This document shows positions 22,435 to 33,094 of a DNA stretch of 64,000 nucleotides, piece by piece. Numbering within the stretch: the stretch's first letter is position 1; each line of letters opens with the position of its first letter. The notes beneath the pieces are model-generated. The model did no database searches. It was not told where the DNA came from and worked only from the letters and a program-made list of their open reading frames with translations. The stretch comes from Paragonimus westermani (taxonomy: Eukaryota; Platyhelminthes; Trematoda; Plagiorchiida; Troglotrematidae). The stretch is from positions 37,124-101,123 of the forward strand of contig QNGE01002359.1 in assembly GCA_008508345.1 (NCBI GenBank). The letters run 5' to 3'. A program made the position numbers and the translations under genes.

Positions 22435-25400
22435 ACGGGGTTATGAGCAAAGAAACAGACAACTAAACGTCCACTCGTGTGATCCGAACAACGCTCGCTG
22501 CAACCTAGATCCACAACAACCTAAGGTTAAAAAATGATTGTGTTTGTACACATGACAGGTTTGAACCGGTTCATCGCAAATCACTGAAAGAATATAATTG
22601 TTTTATACTTAAAGGCCTATGTTACAACAATCATCATTGTTTTCCTACTTCCTCGATAACTCGCTATGACGTGCATCCGAACCCGTAAAACATTTGCAGC
22701 ACTTTTCGTTCATAACTCGTCAGAGTCAGTTAGTGTTTTGAACAAATTTTTTTAATTTTCATACTAACATGCCTAATTGCTTTGCATACACTTTTAACTA
22801 ACGTCTCATTCTGTAGGCTGTTAACATTCTTGTGATTATGTAGCATATTTCTCGGTGGTTCGCTTCCGACTGTCATGAGATTTCCCAATTTTTTTAGTAC
22901 AGATAACATTATCTGAATTTGCGGAAGTTTCTTTTATGTGAACAGACCATCTGGTAGTGATATACATCTAATTCTCACTGCCCCGGAAGTTAGCGGAAAC
23001 CAAACTGTACAAAAAATTTTCATGATTTCGTTTTAAAAACGGTACTTCTCCGATGTTTCATTCTACACCAAATGGTATCACTATCTCCGTTCTCTACCCT
23101 GTGAATGTTATTCACTGTAGTGTTCCGGCTACATATGTAATGAGGGGGGGCATTATGCTTTTCGCTGTTATTTGGTAAAATATGTTCACGCAAATGCTTG
23201 GAATGCTTTTTCTAACCATGTACACAGTTTAACAATTGCAGCATCACAGACACGATTATCATAAGCACGGATGAGTGTTTGTTTTAACCATTGTCATCAT
23301 AAATCCTTTTCACAGCCTATCCCGAAACAGTTCTTACGAGTCGTTCATTACGTTGTTACCTTATCATAAACGGGTGATCATCGATACTATTAACACCGTT
23401 CTGATCAAATGGGAACAACCGGAACACGAAATTGGTTTCCGTGCTACTATCCAATTGATGGACAATATTACCAACCTAGTTGAGACTCATCAGCACCATC
23501 AACTGTTTTAAGAACTCTCTGTCTCCCTCAGTTCTTGCGACTCAAGGCTAACGATTGAAGACAGTAAAAAGACTGGCCTTCAAACAGAGCGTTGTTGTGT
23601 CGCTTAGTCAGAAGACAACATGGCTGTTAACTCGGTTTGACCAATGAGAAAACAAGGTCAAACAACGGACCAGACAAAAGTACAAACAATACACTGAGAC
23701 CCCAATCAAAAAGTAAGCCCATGGGCCGGACGCCAAAATGGTAACGAACATTTCTGAACGTCGGAGAATCACATATCCTTTCCAATTTCGAAATTTGTTC
23801 GAACAATGATAAGCTGTTTACAAGGAAAATAAGATGTTTCTCAGGGAACTGACAGTTAGAGACTCATAATCTATCTCCGTTGCTACCGGACTAACCACGT
23901 TTCTGTCATTATCAGCGCTATCAGGAACAACAATACATCAGTAGTCCGCGCTCATTCTAAACTACCAAACAATCTTGAAGGAGAAGCGAGCCTTGATTAA
24001 GAAGAAAGGAAAAATGAAGAGGAAATGATGAAACCAAACTTTCAAAAGCAATTGTCAATATCTAAAACTCCGAAATCAAGTTGCTTACATCTAGCAAACA
24101 AATAATCGAGCTATAAATGAAAATGGAAAACTTAGTCGACTTCCTTACAGCGTTCACTGTCCTGCGACTTCACAGAAGATCTGACTAAACAACAAGATTC
24201 AATTCACTGAACTCGATTAGCTACCACCTTACCTAACGTCCTCAGCCAGCGACTTTGTGAGCCACGGAGTCTCCAGCTCGGGGGACGAACCCGATCTACA
24301 CTGGTCAACCCCTTGGCGATCGACTTTTATTTATGTCAGGTCATCATCCGTCCATCTAGCACTCTACACCAGTCGGCCACAGTATCGGCGATAAGTGATC
24401 GGTGAGGTTGGCGACTAGCTGGTATACTTGGTGTTGTATACGCATCAAGGCCGCCTGTGTTCTCCACACTCGTGCCAAAGCTCAAAGTGCGTTCTGATTG
24501 GCCGCACCTTCAATGACCAACAACTCATTCGTTCACGCACCTAAAAATGACGCTACCGCTTGTAAATGTGACAGTTCGGTATGTACTCCTACTGAGACAC
24601 GTGTTCTCTCTACCCGTGAGACTTACTGCTGATTGAACCCGAATAGAGTTACAACGCTTGGTACGTAGACTAACTATCTAGGCCTATACGCAATTAAAGA
24701 ATGTGTGAAGAAACTCGCTGAGAATTCTCTACACAACCTTACCGTTGCTTATGCTACAGTCACACTGTTGGACAATCGCCGTCAGGCGCAGTTGTCGCAT
24801 TTTTGAATCCATTCTGGTATGCAACCTGGAAGGTCTGTTGATTCGCTAACATTTATCAACATTTGTTTTCTTGATGTTCCAGTGAATTGAATAATGCAAA
24901 CCAGTCCCTAATAGGTTTACTGTATGCTGCATAATTGGGACTGTTGATTACTGAACCTATCTGAGTAAATTTGTTTGTTCAATTTGTTGTGTTACTGAGA
25001 AGGCATGTACGGAAATTATGACGTGGGACACTCACCTGGCTGTAACTTCACAAATAGGTGCAGTTTTTAAGTAAGGATAAAATTTGCAGTACACTTGTAT
25101 GTTTGATCTCGTCTGGTGGCCAGCAGACTCATATGAACAGTAGTGCTCTACTTGGACGAAAATTTCGTTCACTGCAGTCTCAGCGCAACATCTGGACCTC
25201 CAAGCCACGCGAAACAGCGCACACAAGTCCTACACGTTATTGCGACCCTCAGTAGGATCGGTTTTTGCTCACTTAAATGCGGTTCATTAACCGTTCATGA
25301 TTATTTTCATTCACACCTTTGACGAGCACAACTATTTGTTCCGTGTATTAGCGATGTCCTGTTGACGTCCTTGACAGAGCCACCTACGAACTCAGTAAGC

Positions 25401-25930
25401 CACAACTCACTCATTTGAAATATGTAACAACTTCCTTATATGTGGACACTTTACTCCATAGCTTGGCTCATATTAAGTGGTTCTAATATATGGGCACAGC
25501 CACAGTATGTGGCTGATATCGAGTTTGTTTGGACCATATATACTTTGTGTGCGAACAGGTTGTTTATCGTATCGCATACTGTTCAATACTGTCCAGCTCC
25601 TATGGTGATTAAGGCTAACGTAACTTTTGAGGCGCCAACCTGGTTGTTTGAGACCTTCCAGTTGGACAGTGATCTGCCGTTTAACCATCGAGCCTGTTAA
25701 CCATTTCATATTCAGGATTGATTGGCTGAATACAATGAAGAAGACCAAAGTGTACTTTATCAGTAGGTTCAATATATCACTCGCAAAGTTTGCTTGAACC
25801 TGGTCATTTCCCCGTGTACTGTCTGCACTTCAGAGGCAACCTTACTGTAACCTGTTGAGTGTTACATAATTTGTTGACTATTTTGTCACGTACTGTTATG
25901 CTTAGTACGAATCTCTGTCTTCGAATATAC
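22435..25930. other. Unassigned DNA
   Basis: No gene is recognised in 3.5 kb. A GC-richer patch at about 24240-24490 has the look of repeat DNA but matches nothing I know. A 78-codon plus frame at 23275-23511 has no motif. The stretch just before 25930 should contain the upstream RT part of the LINE tail found there, but I could not read it. Confidence 0.4.
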
Positions 25931-25934
25931 TCAC

Positions 25935-26101
25935 CGGAGTTTCAACAATAGACAGGTCACCTGAAATGGAAACAACTTTCTTTTAGTCCAGCCTGGAACC
26001 TCCTGTATAAATCTGCCATGACAACACCATCACTGGATGCTTTTAGGAGAAGACTTGGTGATCACACTCGTGAAGCTAGTCCGAGTCTTCAAACAGTTTG
26101 A
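25935..26101 (+). mobile_element. LINE tail (CR1/Jockey-like C-terminus)
   Basis: The plus frame ending with TGA at 26099-26101 reads SPAWNLLYKSAMTTPSLDAF and then RRRLGDH. This is the characteristic last segment of CR1/Jockey-like ORF2 (VxxWNxLPxxVVxAxSLxxFKxxLD). Only this tail is readable; the upstream part is lost or too decayed. It is on the opposite strand to the two CR1-like copies at 17.8-20.0 kb and its wording differs, so it is another insertion and perhaps another family. Confidence 0.65.
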
Positions 26102-26104
26102 CCA

Positions 26105-26845
26105 TAAGAACAAATCTGAGCTGTTCTAGGACTCATAACAGTAATGTTAGCAAAATCATTACCGTTTAAATGTGTACATCTCATACTTGATTGCCACGAT
26201 CGGGTTACACTTTGTCTTATAAATTCTAATTAGCTTAGTTTTGTTTTAATTCATGTCCCCATGATCTTCACTAATTCTGAGACGAAACCCTGCTTATTTG
26301 TTTCAACTCCGTCCGCTATTACTGCTATGACAAGCAAAGCCAACTCTAAGTAGTCATTAAAAGCTTTCTTTAGTCTGCAAAATTCCAATTATTTTGATGG
26401 AACTTATAGAACATCACAAGGTGGCTAAATGAGGATTGACTACTCCGTGTGAAATGTTGTGGTGGCTCCATTTTCACTACTGGGATATTCTGCTTGTGTG
26501 AATGTCTACACTGGTGCCACCTTTTCACCAGTATATATATATATATATATAAATGTACTGTCAGCCGTACGCGCACTCGTTGTTTAAAACTCCTCTGGCC
26601 CCGTCACTGACAGCCCGCTAGCAAAAACGGCCCCAAACCAGAAACATATCGTCATTCCTTCCAGATAACTTGTGGGTAATCCACCAGTTAGCATTGTCCG
26701 TTCGGTAGTGTTATCAGAAAATGACTCAGGTCAATCACCTTCTGTTTTAGCCAAGCATTCTAAATGGTCATTTCCGTTCTGTTGTGTTTTTGTAGCACAA
26801 CTCAAGTTACTTCTGGTGCATTTTGCAAGTTGAATATCACTCATA
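26105..26845. other. Unassigned DNA with TA microsatellite
   Basis: A (TA)n tract of about 20 bases lies at 26532-26551. The first few hundred bases may be the 3' untranslated part of the LINE that ends at 26101. Nothing else is recognised. Confidence 0.4.
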
Positions 26846-26849
26846 TTTG

Positions 26850-26955
26850 ACCGCAGCTTTCACACTGAGATGGACTTTTCAATCGGCCTTTTACGAAAAG
26901 CAGCACTAGACTAATTTCCGCCCATTAATAGTGCATATCCTTGCTGTCCGAAAGG
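26850..26955 (-). repeat. SINE family A, copy 2
   Basis: Antisense copy: CAGCTTTCACACTGAGATGG, ACTTTTCAATCGGCCTTTTA, CGAAAAGCAGCACTAGACTA, ATTTCCGCCCATTAATAGTG, CATATCCTTGC. It lacks about ten bases before the GTGCATATCC end compared with the other copies. The part upstream of the core (CACAGATGGACTTTYC in the consensus) is well kept here and at 43.6 kb. Confidence 0.6.
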
Positions 26956-26959
26956 TCTA

Positions 26960-27865
26960 TCTGAATGCGGAGGCTGCGATCAAATGCGAGTGATGTTCAA
27001 CTTGAAAAATAAACCAACTCTTCGACTATCTAACAGTACTTCTGATGCATTTAATGTTTGATGTAATTCGCTTGTTGAGGTTATTAGTAAAAAAAAGCTT
27101 CGGACTTGATAAGTATGTCTTCACATCCGACTTTAGTCTTGTAGCCGAGGAACGCGAGCTGTGTTTTTTACACGTACTAACCAGATATCGATTTGTTTTG
27201 ACTTGTGTTATAAAATGGTGCATATATAACGGAATGGTGTGACGCCCTGTTGACAGATAACTGGTTATTAGTAAGCTGAATCAAATCAAAAGTCGAAACC
27301 AAAAGGCAAGTTATTAAGATCTTAAATAAAAGATGGCAGGTCCATCACAAATAAAGTTCTGAACGGATCAACAAACTGACAGTTGGTTCATTAACAAATA
27401 ACTGAAGACATCGACGTGGTAATCGGAGTGAATAAATATTGTAACATAAGAATATGATTTCTTTCGTACCTGCGTATCATTGTTTCTCTAGTTTGGGAAT
27501 GATATTAAGATTATTTTCACCTTGAAAAGAATTAACAACAATAAAATATTTGAAGTAAATGTTGTAGTTACAAAGGAAGCCGATGGAAATGATCACTGTT
27601 GTGCGGTCACATATATAGGTAAATACAGTGCAAAAGAACCACACACAAAAAAATCGGTTGTGACCTGCTTGCAATGTACGGTTTAACTCTGAACATAAGT
27701 TGACTCTCAGGTGTGGACTTCCTAGGAAAATGAATGATGGGAATAAGGTCGCGGGCGTTTGACAGTTGCCACAGGTCGTGGACAAAAATGACAACACGGT
27801 TAACTACTGACTGCATTTAAGTAGATAAAAAGTAAATGCCACTTTTCTGATTTTGAAATTGATCT
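26960..27865. other. Unassigned DNA downstream of the adhesion-gene terminal exon
   Basis: This would be 3' untranslated or further intron of the adhesion gene, depending on which end is used at 27.9 kb. A minus frame at 27477-27797 contains a hydrophobic stretch but no clear transmembrane exon with splice sites. I did not find a convincing AATAAA on the minus strand close to the stop codon. Confidence 0.4.
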
Positions 27866-27869
27866 ATTA

Positions 27870-28234
27870 TCATAATGCATATGAACGAAGTTGGGCGCAC
27901 AGCCAAATGAGGGTGGTGCATAGAACGTTAGCTATCTGTGGCGTAGCCAACTTCCTTGAATCACCTGTGGTATGGCGCAAATAGGAGGGTATGTTAAGCA
28001 TTCGGCCGGTGGCTCCAGATAGGGATGCGGTTCTGAAAATTATGCGTTGCGCCTCAGAGAAACCTGCGGAGTTTTCTCCAGACAGCTCCAACTCATAAGC
28101 TTGATCTGCCTTGAGGTTGCCAACACGGTACTGACAGATGCGCTGATCCTCTGAGCTCCCTTCCTCCTTCGTACAGTTCGGGTGAGGTAAAGTGTGCTCA
28201 ACCCATTCTCCCGTTGGTCTACCAGTAATATCAC
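27870..28234 (-). CDS. NCAM/Fasciclin-2-like adhesion protein, terminal exon (FN3 domain 2 and possible GPI tail)
   Basis: The acceptor TTTTCCAAG ends at 28235. The exon supplies the last two bases of a split glycine codon, as the exon ending at 36052 requires. It encodes the second half of FN3 domain 2: QYRVGNLKADQAYELELSGE, then NSAGFSEAQRIIFRT, very like NCAM (NAEYEVYVVAENQQGK...FVFRT). An NCT glycosylation site lies at its start. After a Ser/Gly/Thr-rich linker the frame ends in IANVLCTTLIWLCAQLRSYA-L and TGA at 27872-27870. The hydrophobic end after a small-residue patch (TTGDS) is the layout of a GPI-attachment signal. A donor (CACAG/GTGATT, GT at 27964-27963) inside the exon would instead skip this tail, perhaps for a membrane-spanning form. 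The gene family is inferred from the FN3 pair. Confidence 0.72.
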
Positions 28235-28239
28235 CTTGG

Positions 28240-29630
28240 AAAACAAGCCATCATATTACACAGGTAAGTGGAAAAACAGCAGACACACCGTGGCAAATAT
28301 TTCATGCCACACCAAAGCCCAACGCTAAATTTTTGATGATATATATATTGTTATGAAACAAATTTGACGCGGTTTTGTTCAGTAGTTTTATCATTTAACT
28401 TTGGGTCTCGAGGTAATTATTTTGGTTCACTAAATATAAATATAGGCAAAATATAGAAGAAACCTATAATAACGAAGACCTCGGACTTCACGGTTTCGAT
28501 TTTCATATCAGCTGGATGCAGGATTCACATATCATAAGAATGGATATTAGACACCTATAAAACTAACCTGTTGATTTACTCTCATCCTCATCGTTAATTT
28601 CCCTTTGCGATCACTCACTGTGTGTGACTGAACACAACCGTTGAAAACGGACAGCGTGAAGATCATTGACACTTTCTATATTTGTTGATTACGACTGGCA
28701 AAGTACTTATCAAGATGTTTACCAGTCTCCAAAATTGACATACGTTTAAGAATACCGCCCTTCACTTTGAACCGTTTGTCCTTACTACAATTCATACAAT
28801 GGAAAACTTGAGTTTATTTAGTGGCAATGCACCGGTCCGTTTGGGATTCGCTGGCTTTCTTTAGTTCTTCTTTCATGCTCACTAAGCACTGATTGGATTT
28901 TAGTAGTTTACTCAGCATGACCCCTCTCTTAGTCATACTTGGTCCAGCGACTTTAATGGTCTTTTTCCCAAGTTGGTCAAAGAGTATTTCATTGTACAAT
29001 CTCGTTGTACAATCTCGTTAAGTTCTATCAACAACTGGGGATTCATTCATAATGGCATGTTCTCAATATTTCTCCCCTGCATACTGAAGATTCACCTATA
29101 TCAAAAGAAAGTTTTATCTTAGGATATTATAACCGGATGGCGATTTCCAGTTAAAGGTTTCTAGAAACAGGTTTAATTTGTTTGTCAGAATGATGTTCGT
29201 ACAAACACAAGCTGCTTGGTTTGGGTGGCATCAAATCGATGTTTGCTTCACTGTTCTCGTTTGCTTCGTTAAAAATAACTACCACCTGCTTGCGGTTAAC
29301 GGTAGTATCCAAAACTGTCGTTCAAAGTGCTCTAAGACTCTACACACTCTACACTTGATATGTTCTTTAGTGCCATCGACTAGACATGAGTATGTCTGGA
29401 GGCGCTTCCTGGTATATGTGAGCAAAATAGGGGCGTGTTTTGGATATTTGTTGAAATAACTTTTGCCACATAATTTCACTCGTTTTTTATCACAAATTAA
29501 CCGCGACTAATACATGCCAGCGTTAAACTGTGAGACAGTTTGTTGGCTCTTATCTTGTCCGATCAATTAAGATATTATGCGAAGGTTGAGTAGCTTAGTT
29601 AATAGCTGAGATGAACAAAGCTGGCCAAAA
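28240..29630. other. Intron of the adhesion gene, nothing recognised
   Basis: Intronic DNA on the minus strand between the exons at 36052 and 28234. There are small frames only; none has a motif or splice sites. Confidence 0.5.
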
Positions 29631-29637
29631 CGGCGAA

Positions 29638-29724
29638 CAACATGCACTACTGAAGAGCTCTAATGAGAGCGAAACTCGAGTCTAGTGCTTCTATTCGGAA
29701 GAGGCTGGCTNAAACATGGACTGT
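29638..29724 (+). repeat. SINE family A, copy 7 (best-kept core, sense on plus)
   Basis: The sense core reads CATGCACTACTGAAGAGCTC, TAATGAGAGCGAAACTCGAG, TCTAGTGCTTCTATTCGGAA, GAGGCTGGCT. It is preceded by an A-box-like TAGCTTAGTTAATAGCTGAG at 29591-29610. The core has internal complementarity (GCACTA near its start, TAGTGC near its end, separated by about 35 bases), so the RNA could fold into an imperfect hairpin. The single ambiguous base of the window (n, 29711) falls in this copy. It lies in the intron of the adhesion gene, in the opposite orientation to it. Confidence 0.62.
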
Positions 29725-29729
29725 TTATC

Positions 29730-32220
29730 GTTTCTTCAGAAATTTGAGAAAAGTTCGCCGGTTGTTCTAAAATCAGCAGCATTTTATCTTGTTTGTCTCC
29801 GGTTTTACTGGGTTTTTTTACTGTCGGAAGAAGCGAGATTCCTTCAGTCGTATTAGTTTGTCATTCTTGTCAATCTGTTAATTCTTTGATAAGTAAATCT
29901 TATTGAATTTTGAATGAGAATACACTAAAGTGTTTGGCTGAACAATGCAACTTTAACCCCAGATGCTAATGTTGTTATTGACTGTTAGTTCAATGGTGTC
30001 GGTGCTTACGCATGCTTTCTGGTTATAGTGGTGTACTTGCGCAGAACATTCAGTGTTCGCGGAATCATTTTGCAATGCTGTCTGATACACTGCTATTTGG
30101 GGTCTTCCGTTTCTCTGGATCATGTTAAACCTATAAGAGTTGTCTGGATGATTAATCTGCGTAAAAGCCACTCAGTCCGGCTACTGGAGTGGAGTCACAC
30201 GGAAGCTCCTGTTTATTGGTGTTGGTTGTGACCCAGTAGGTGACTTTCAGGGACGTTTGTATATGCACACCCCGAAGTTGTTAAGTGCCTATCTCTTGTT
30301 TTCATTCTGGTGTACATTTGTAATATTTCAACTTCCACCGACCCAACATATTTGCGTTCATCATAGTTTGGGTATCGTTGTTTTATTGAGCTCCTTTCCT
30401 TTAGATTAATCTACGCTCGCGAAATCAACATTAAATTTGCAGAAATCCTACTTGTATTTAATGTGAAATACCCGATTGAGTCACAAACAGTGTGAGAAAG
30501 TAACAGGTTAATGTAGTGATATATATAACATAATATGTGTAATATATAATAGAGTAATATGCATTTTCAATAGTCCGCCGGAAACATGTGCAGCTTCGTG
30601 GTTATCATCAGGCATGTGTGATGAACTCCGACCACTCATTCTAATGTAAGAAAGGCAGACACTGAAATTTGTAGATAGCCACTCACCTGCAGGTTTTGTT
30701 TGCTTTAATTTTTCTGTCGGCATTTTCTTTCATTGGTTCTCTGTTGGGTAGTCTTTTTTACGTTCTATCGACTCTTGTTATTAGGCTCGTAGTTTGCCAT
30801 TAACTGAACGGATTGTCTAAATCAACGCTTTTGCCTTTAGAAATACGTAGTCTCAAAATTTTAGGGCGTTGGAATTCCCCGGTGGAGAACGTGGCTTATG
30901 TAACTGACGGGATCGATGTGAGAATTGCTACCTCCTTGGGCAACTTTGGGATAAAAATCAAGTCTTCATAGTTCCATGCAACGAACAAAACAATACTCGA
31001 TATGTTTGTCAAAGGTCTTTCGAAAGATTTAGAACTAAATGTGATGGAAATCTACTCGACTCAACGCTTGTCCAAACCCCAACACGACAGGAGATCTGAC
31101 AAGCGGCCACTCCAAATGTCGCGTTAGAGATACGACATCAGGATTGGACGAACGGTCTCAGTTTTGTACCTTCCGTTATTCGCCAATTTGTTTGTTCCGT
31201 ATTCCACCAATTAACATACAATTTATGATTTTGCATGTGCTAATACAATCAGCCAATGACAGACTGTGATTTCTCTAATACTGTTGTACGTCCGTACCAG
31301 GTCTTCTCTTTATTACTTTTGTGGGAGGTTTCCATTCAAGTAGGATCTCTAGGGCTATTCAAAGTGCCTAATTCCGACTATCACATTACATCTCAGAAAT
31401 TTCTACCAAAACACAGTTTACGTTTATTTGACCTGAGTTTCGCCTGCTCGAGCTTAGGTTAGCTACCACTAAATGATATAAGCTGGTTCATTCACTTCAA
31501 TCTAGTCATTTCCAATGTCCGGTATCTTACCTGCTCTGTAGGCCATTACCAACCTTCCCCTTTTAACTGAGCGTTTCATTGGTTGTTGTGTTCCACTTCA
31601 TTGATTTAGTTGCTTTCTGTTTTTGTACGCTACTCATCCTGTTAAATTCACGAAGCATTTACGCCACACGCTCGAGTGTTTGTCTCTCCAGAGTAGGATG
31701 TTTTTTATCAAACTCGTTTAAGTTTTGCGCCCTCTGCAGTTTGTAAACATTTTCACACAATATACCTGATGATTTTTTCACCCTCTGACAATCTTTTTCT
31801 TTTTTACAATATTCTCTACACAAATACAAGTTTTTCTTATCGTGTCTTACTATATTTGTGGCACACAGATAGTTCGAAACTCAGATGATCATCGTTTATC
31901 TGTACAAGTTGGAACATTTCGCTTTGCTATCATTTTCGTTAATCTTGTATTCTCCCACATATTGGATCGTAATACAAAGGGTTACCTGGCCGAACCTCAT
32001 TCAATTCATCTGTAACTCCTGAGTCTAAAACATACAAGACTGTTAATGATTGTGTATTTATCTTAAAGTGCATTTCATTAACTTTCATTATCACCATTCA
32101 TTGCGTTGTATTCTTAGCATTTACAAACTGGCGCTCCGAGGGGAACTAAATCCATATAAACCAACGATGTGTCAAAAAACCGCTGATCAACTGAGCAAAT
32201 TTTTCGTACGTTGTTTGAGT
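29730..32220. other. Intron of the adhesion gene, nothing recognised
   Basis: No exon, transposon motif or RNA gene is recognised. AT-rich tracts lie around 30520-30560. A 68-codon plus frame at 31256-31462 has no motif. Confidence 0.5.
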
Positions 32221-32225
32221 ATACC

Positions 32226-32335
32226 ATATATATATATATAGGAGAGACCTAACTGCGAACAGTCTGGACATCGGTTGGATTCATACCGGTAACAGAAACA
32301 GCATGCGTAGACCGGCTGAGCTAGAAAACCACGCC
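32226..32335 (-). repeat. tRNA-derived SINE (family B) with TA tail
   Basis: On the minus strand the block begins with an A-box TAGCTCAGCCGG (32323-32312). It has GCATGCTGTTTCTG and a B-box-like GGTATGAATCC (canonical GGTTCGANNCC), then AACCGATGTCC and GCAGTTAGGTCTCTCC, and ends in a (TA)n tail at 32240-32226. The A-to-B spacing is about 36 bases, a little shorter than in a tRNA. The same block, with a perfect B-box, is at 42.53-42.60 kb. The TA microsatellite is therefore best read as the tail of the SINE. Confidence 0.65.
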
Positions 32336-32344
32336 GGAAGCTCG

Positions 32345-32795
32345 CAAGTATCACATTTGTACCTAATTACCCGTCCAGTCAAATATGTCATATTGAATCC
32401 ACCAATTGATCCGGGAGATCGACCACCCAAACAGGATCGAATTCAGCTGAATTCCAGATTTTCCGCAATTGGGTCTCTTCTAACTGACTACTTATAGGTA
32501 CTACAATATGTGTTTATAATATTCCGTACTCATGATTAGCGTTAATATGGAGTTAGAGTATTTTGCTTTGGTCCACCCTCTTCTGTCTTGCACAAAGCAG
32601 TTACAATCTACAAGCACACCTGAAAAAGTTGGGAACAAACATTTAAATCGCCGATAGTTGGAAACACTTTTGATGTTGTTCGTAGCTCGCATTAAGGATT
32701 TAGATATTAGGATGTTCGTCTGGCCCAGCATTTAGGTTGCAAACGTTTTGTCACTAAACGAGATGATGATATAACTTGATAAAACGCTTGCAAAC
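32345..32795. other. Intronic DNA, nothing recognised
   Basis: The 5' flank of the SINE and plain sequence. Plus-strand frame 32303-32497 runs through the SINE and is not a gene. Confidence 0.45.
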
Positions 32796-33088
32796 TAAAT
32801 GCTAAACTCAGCGAACACCCGAATATCTAAGTTCAAATTGCCTTTCGGACAGTAATACGCATTGCGGACTAAATCTAGCCAGCGAGTAGAAATCGTGTAT
32901 CTCCTTTGGAAGTAGTTTCTGAGGAATCTGTCGAAATTCGAAGGCCGTCCTCCAGTGTATAAGTGCTGTTCAACCTGTGACGGCACAATGTTTTCACTAT
33001 CTTCGATAACCCAATGAGTATAGTCCTTTCTGTGATGGAGTATCGTGATTTTGGGGGCACACCAATGAGACTGCTTATACACCGACAC
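32795..33088 (-). other. Unidentified 97-codon frame inside the adhesion-gene intron, possible transposase tail
   Basis: I do not recognise this with confidence. The minus frame has protein-like composition: KITILHHRKDYTHWVIEDSE, NIVPSQVEQ, then NFDRFLRNYFQRRYTISTRW. The pattern H-x-V-x-x-x-E-N-x-V followed about 30 residues later by L-x-x-Y-F-x-R-R-Y recalls the C-terminal part of ISXO2/Merlin-type DDE transposases (VNHSENFVDP...LDxYLxEFxWRRR). The match is loose and no inverted repeats were found. It is not an exon of the surrounding adhesion gene, because exons 36217-36052 and 28234-27870 join in phase without it. Confidence 0.25.
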
Positions 33089-33094
33089 TACCGA

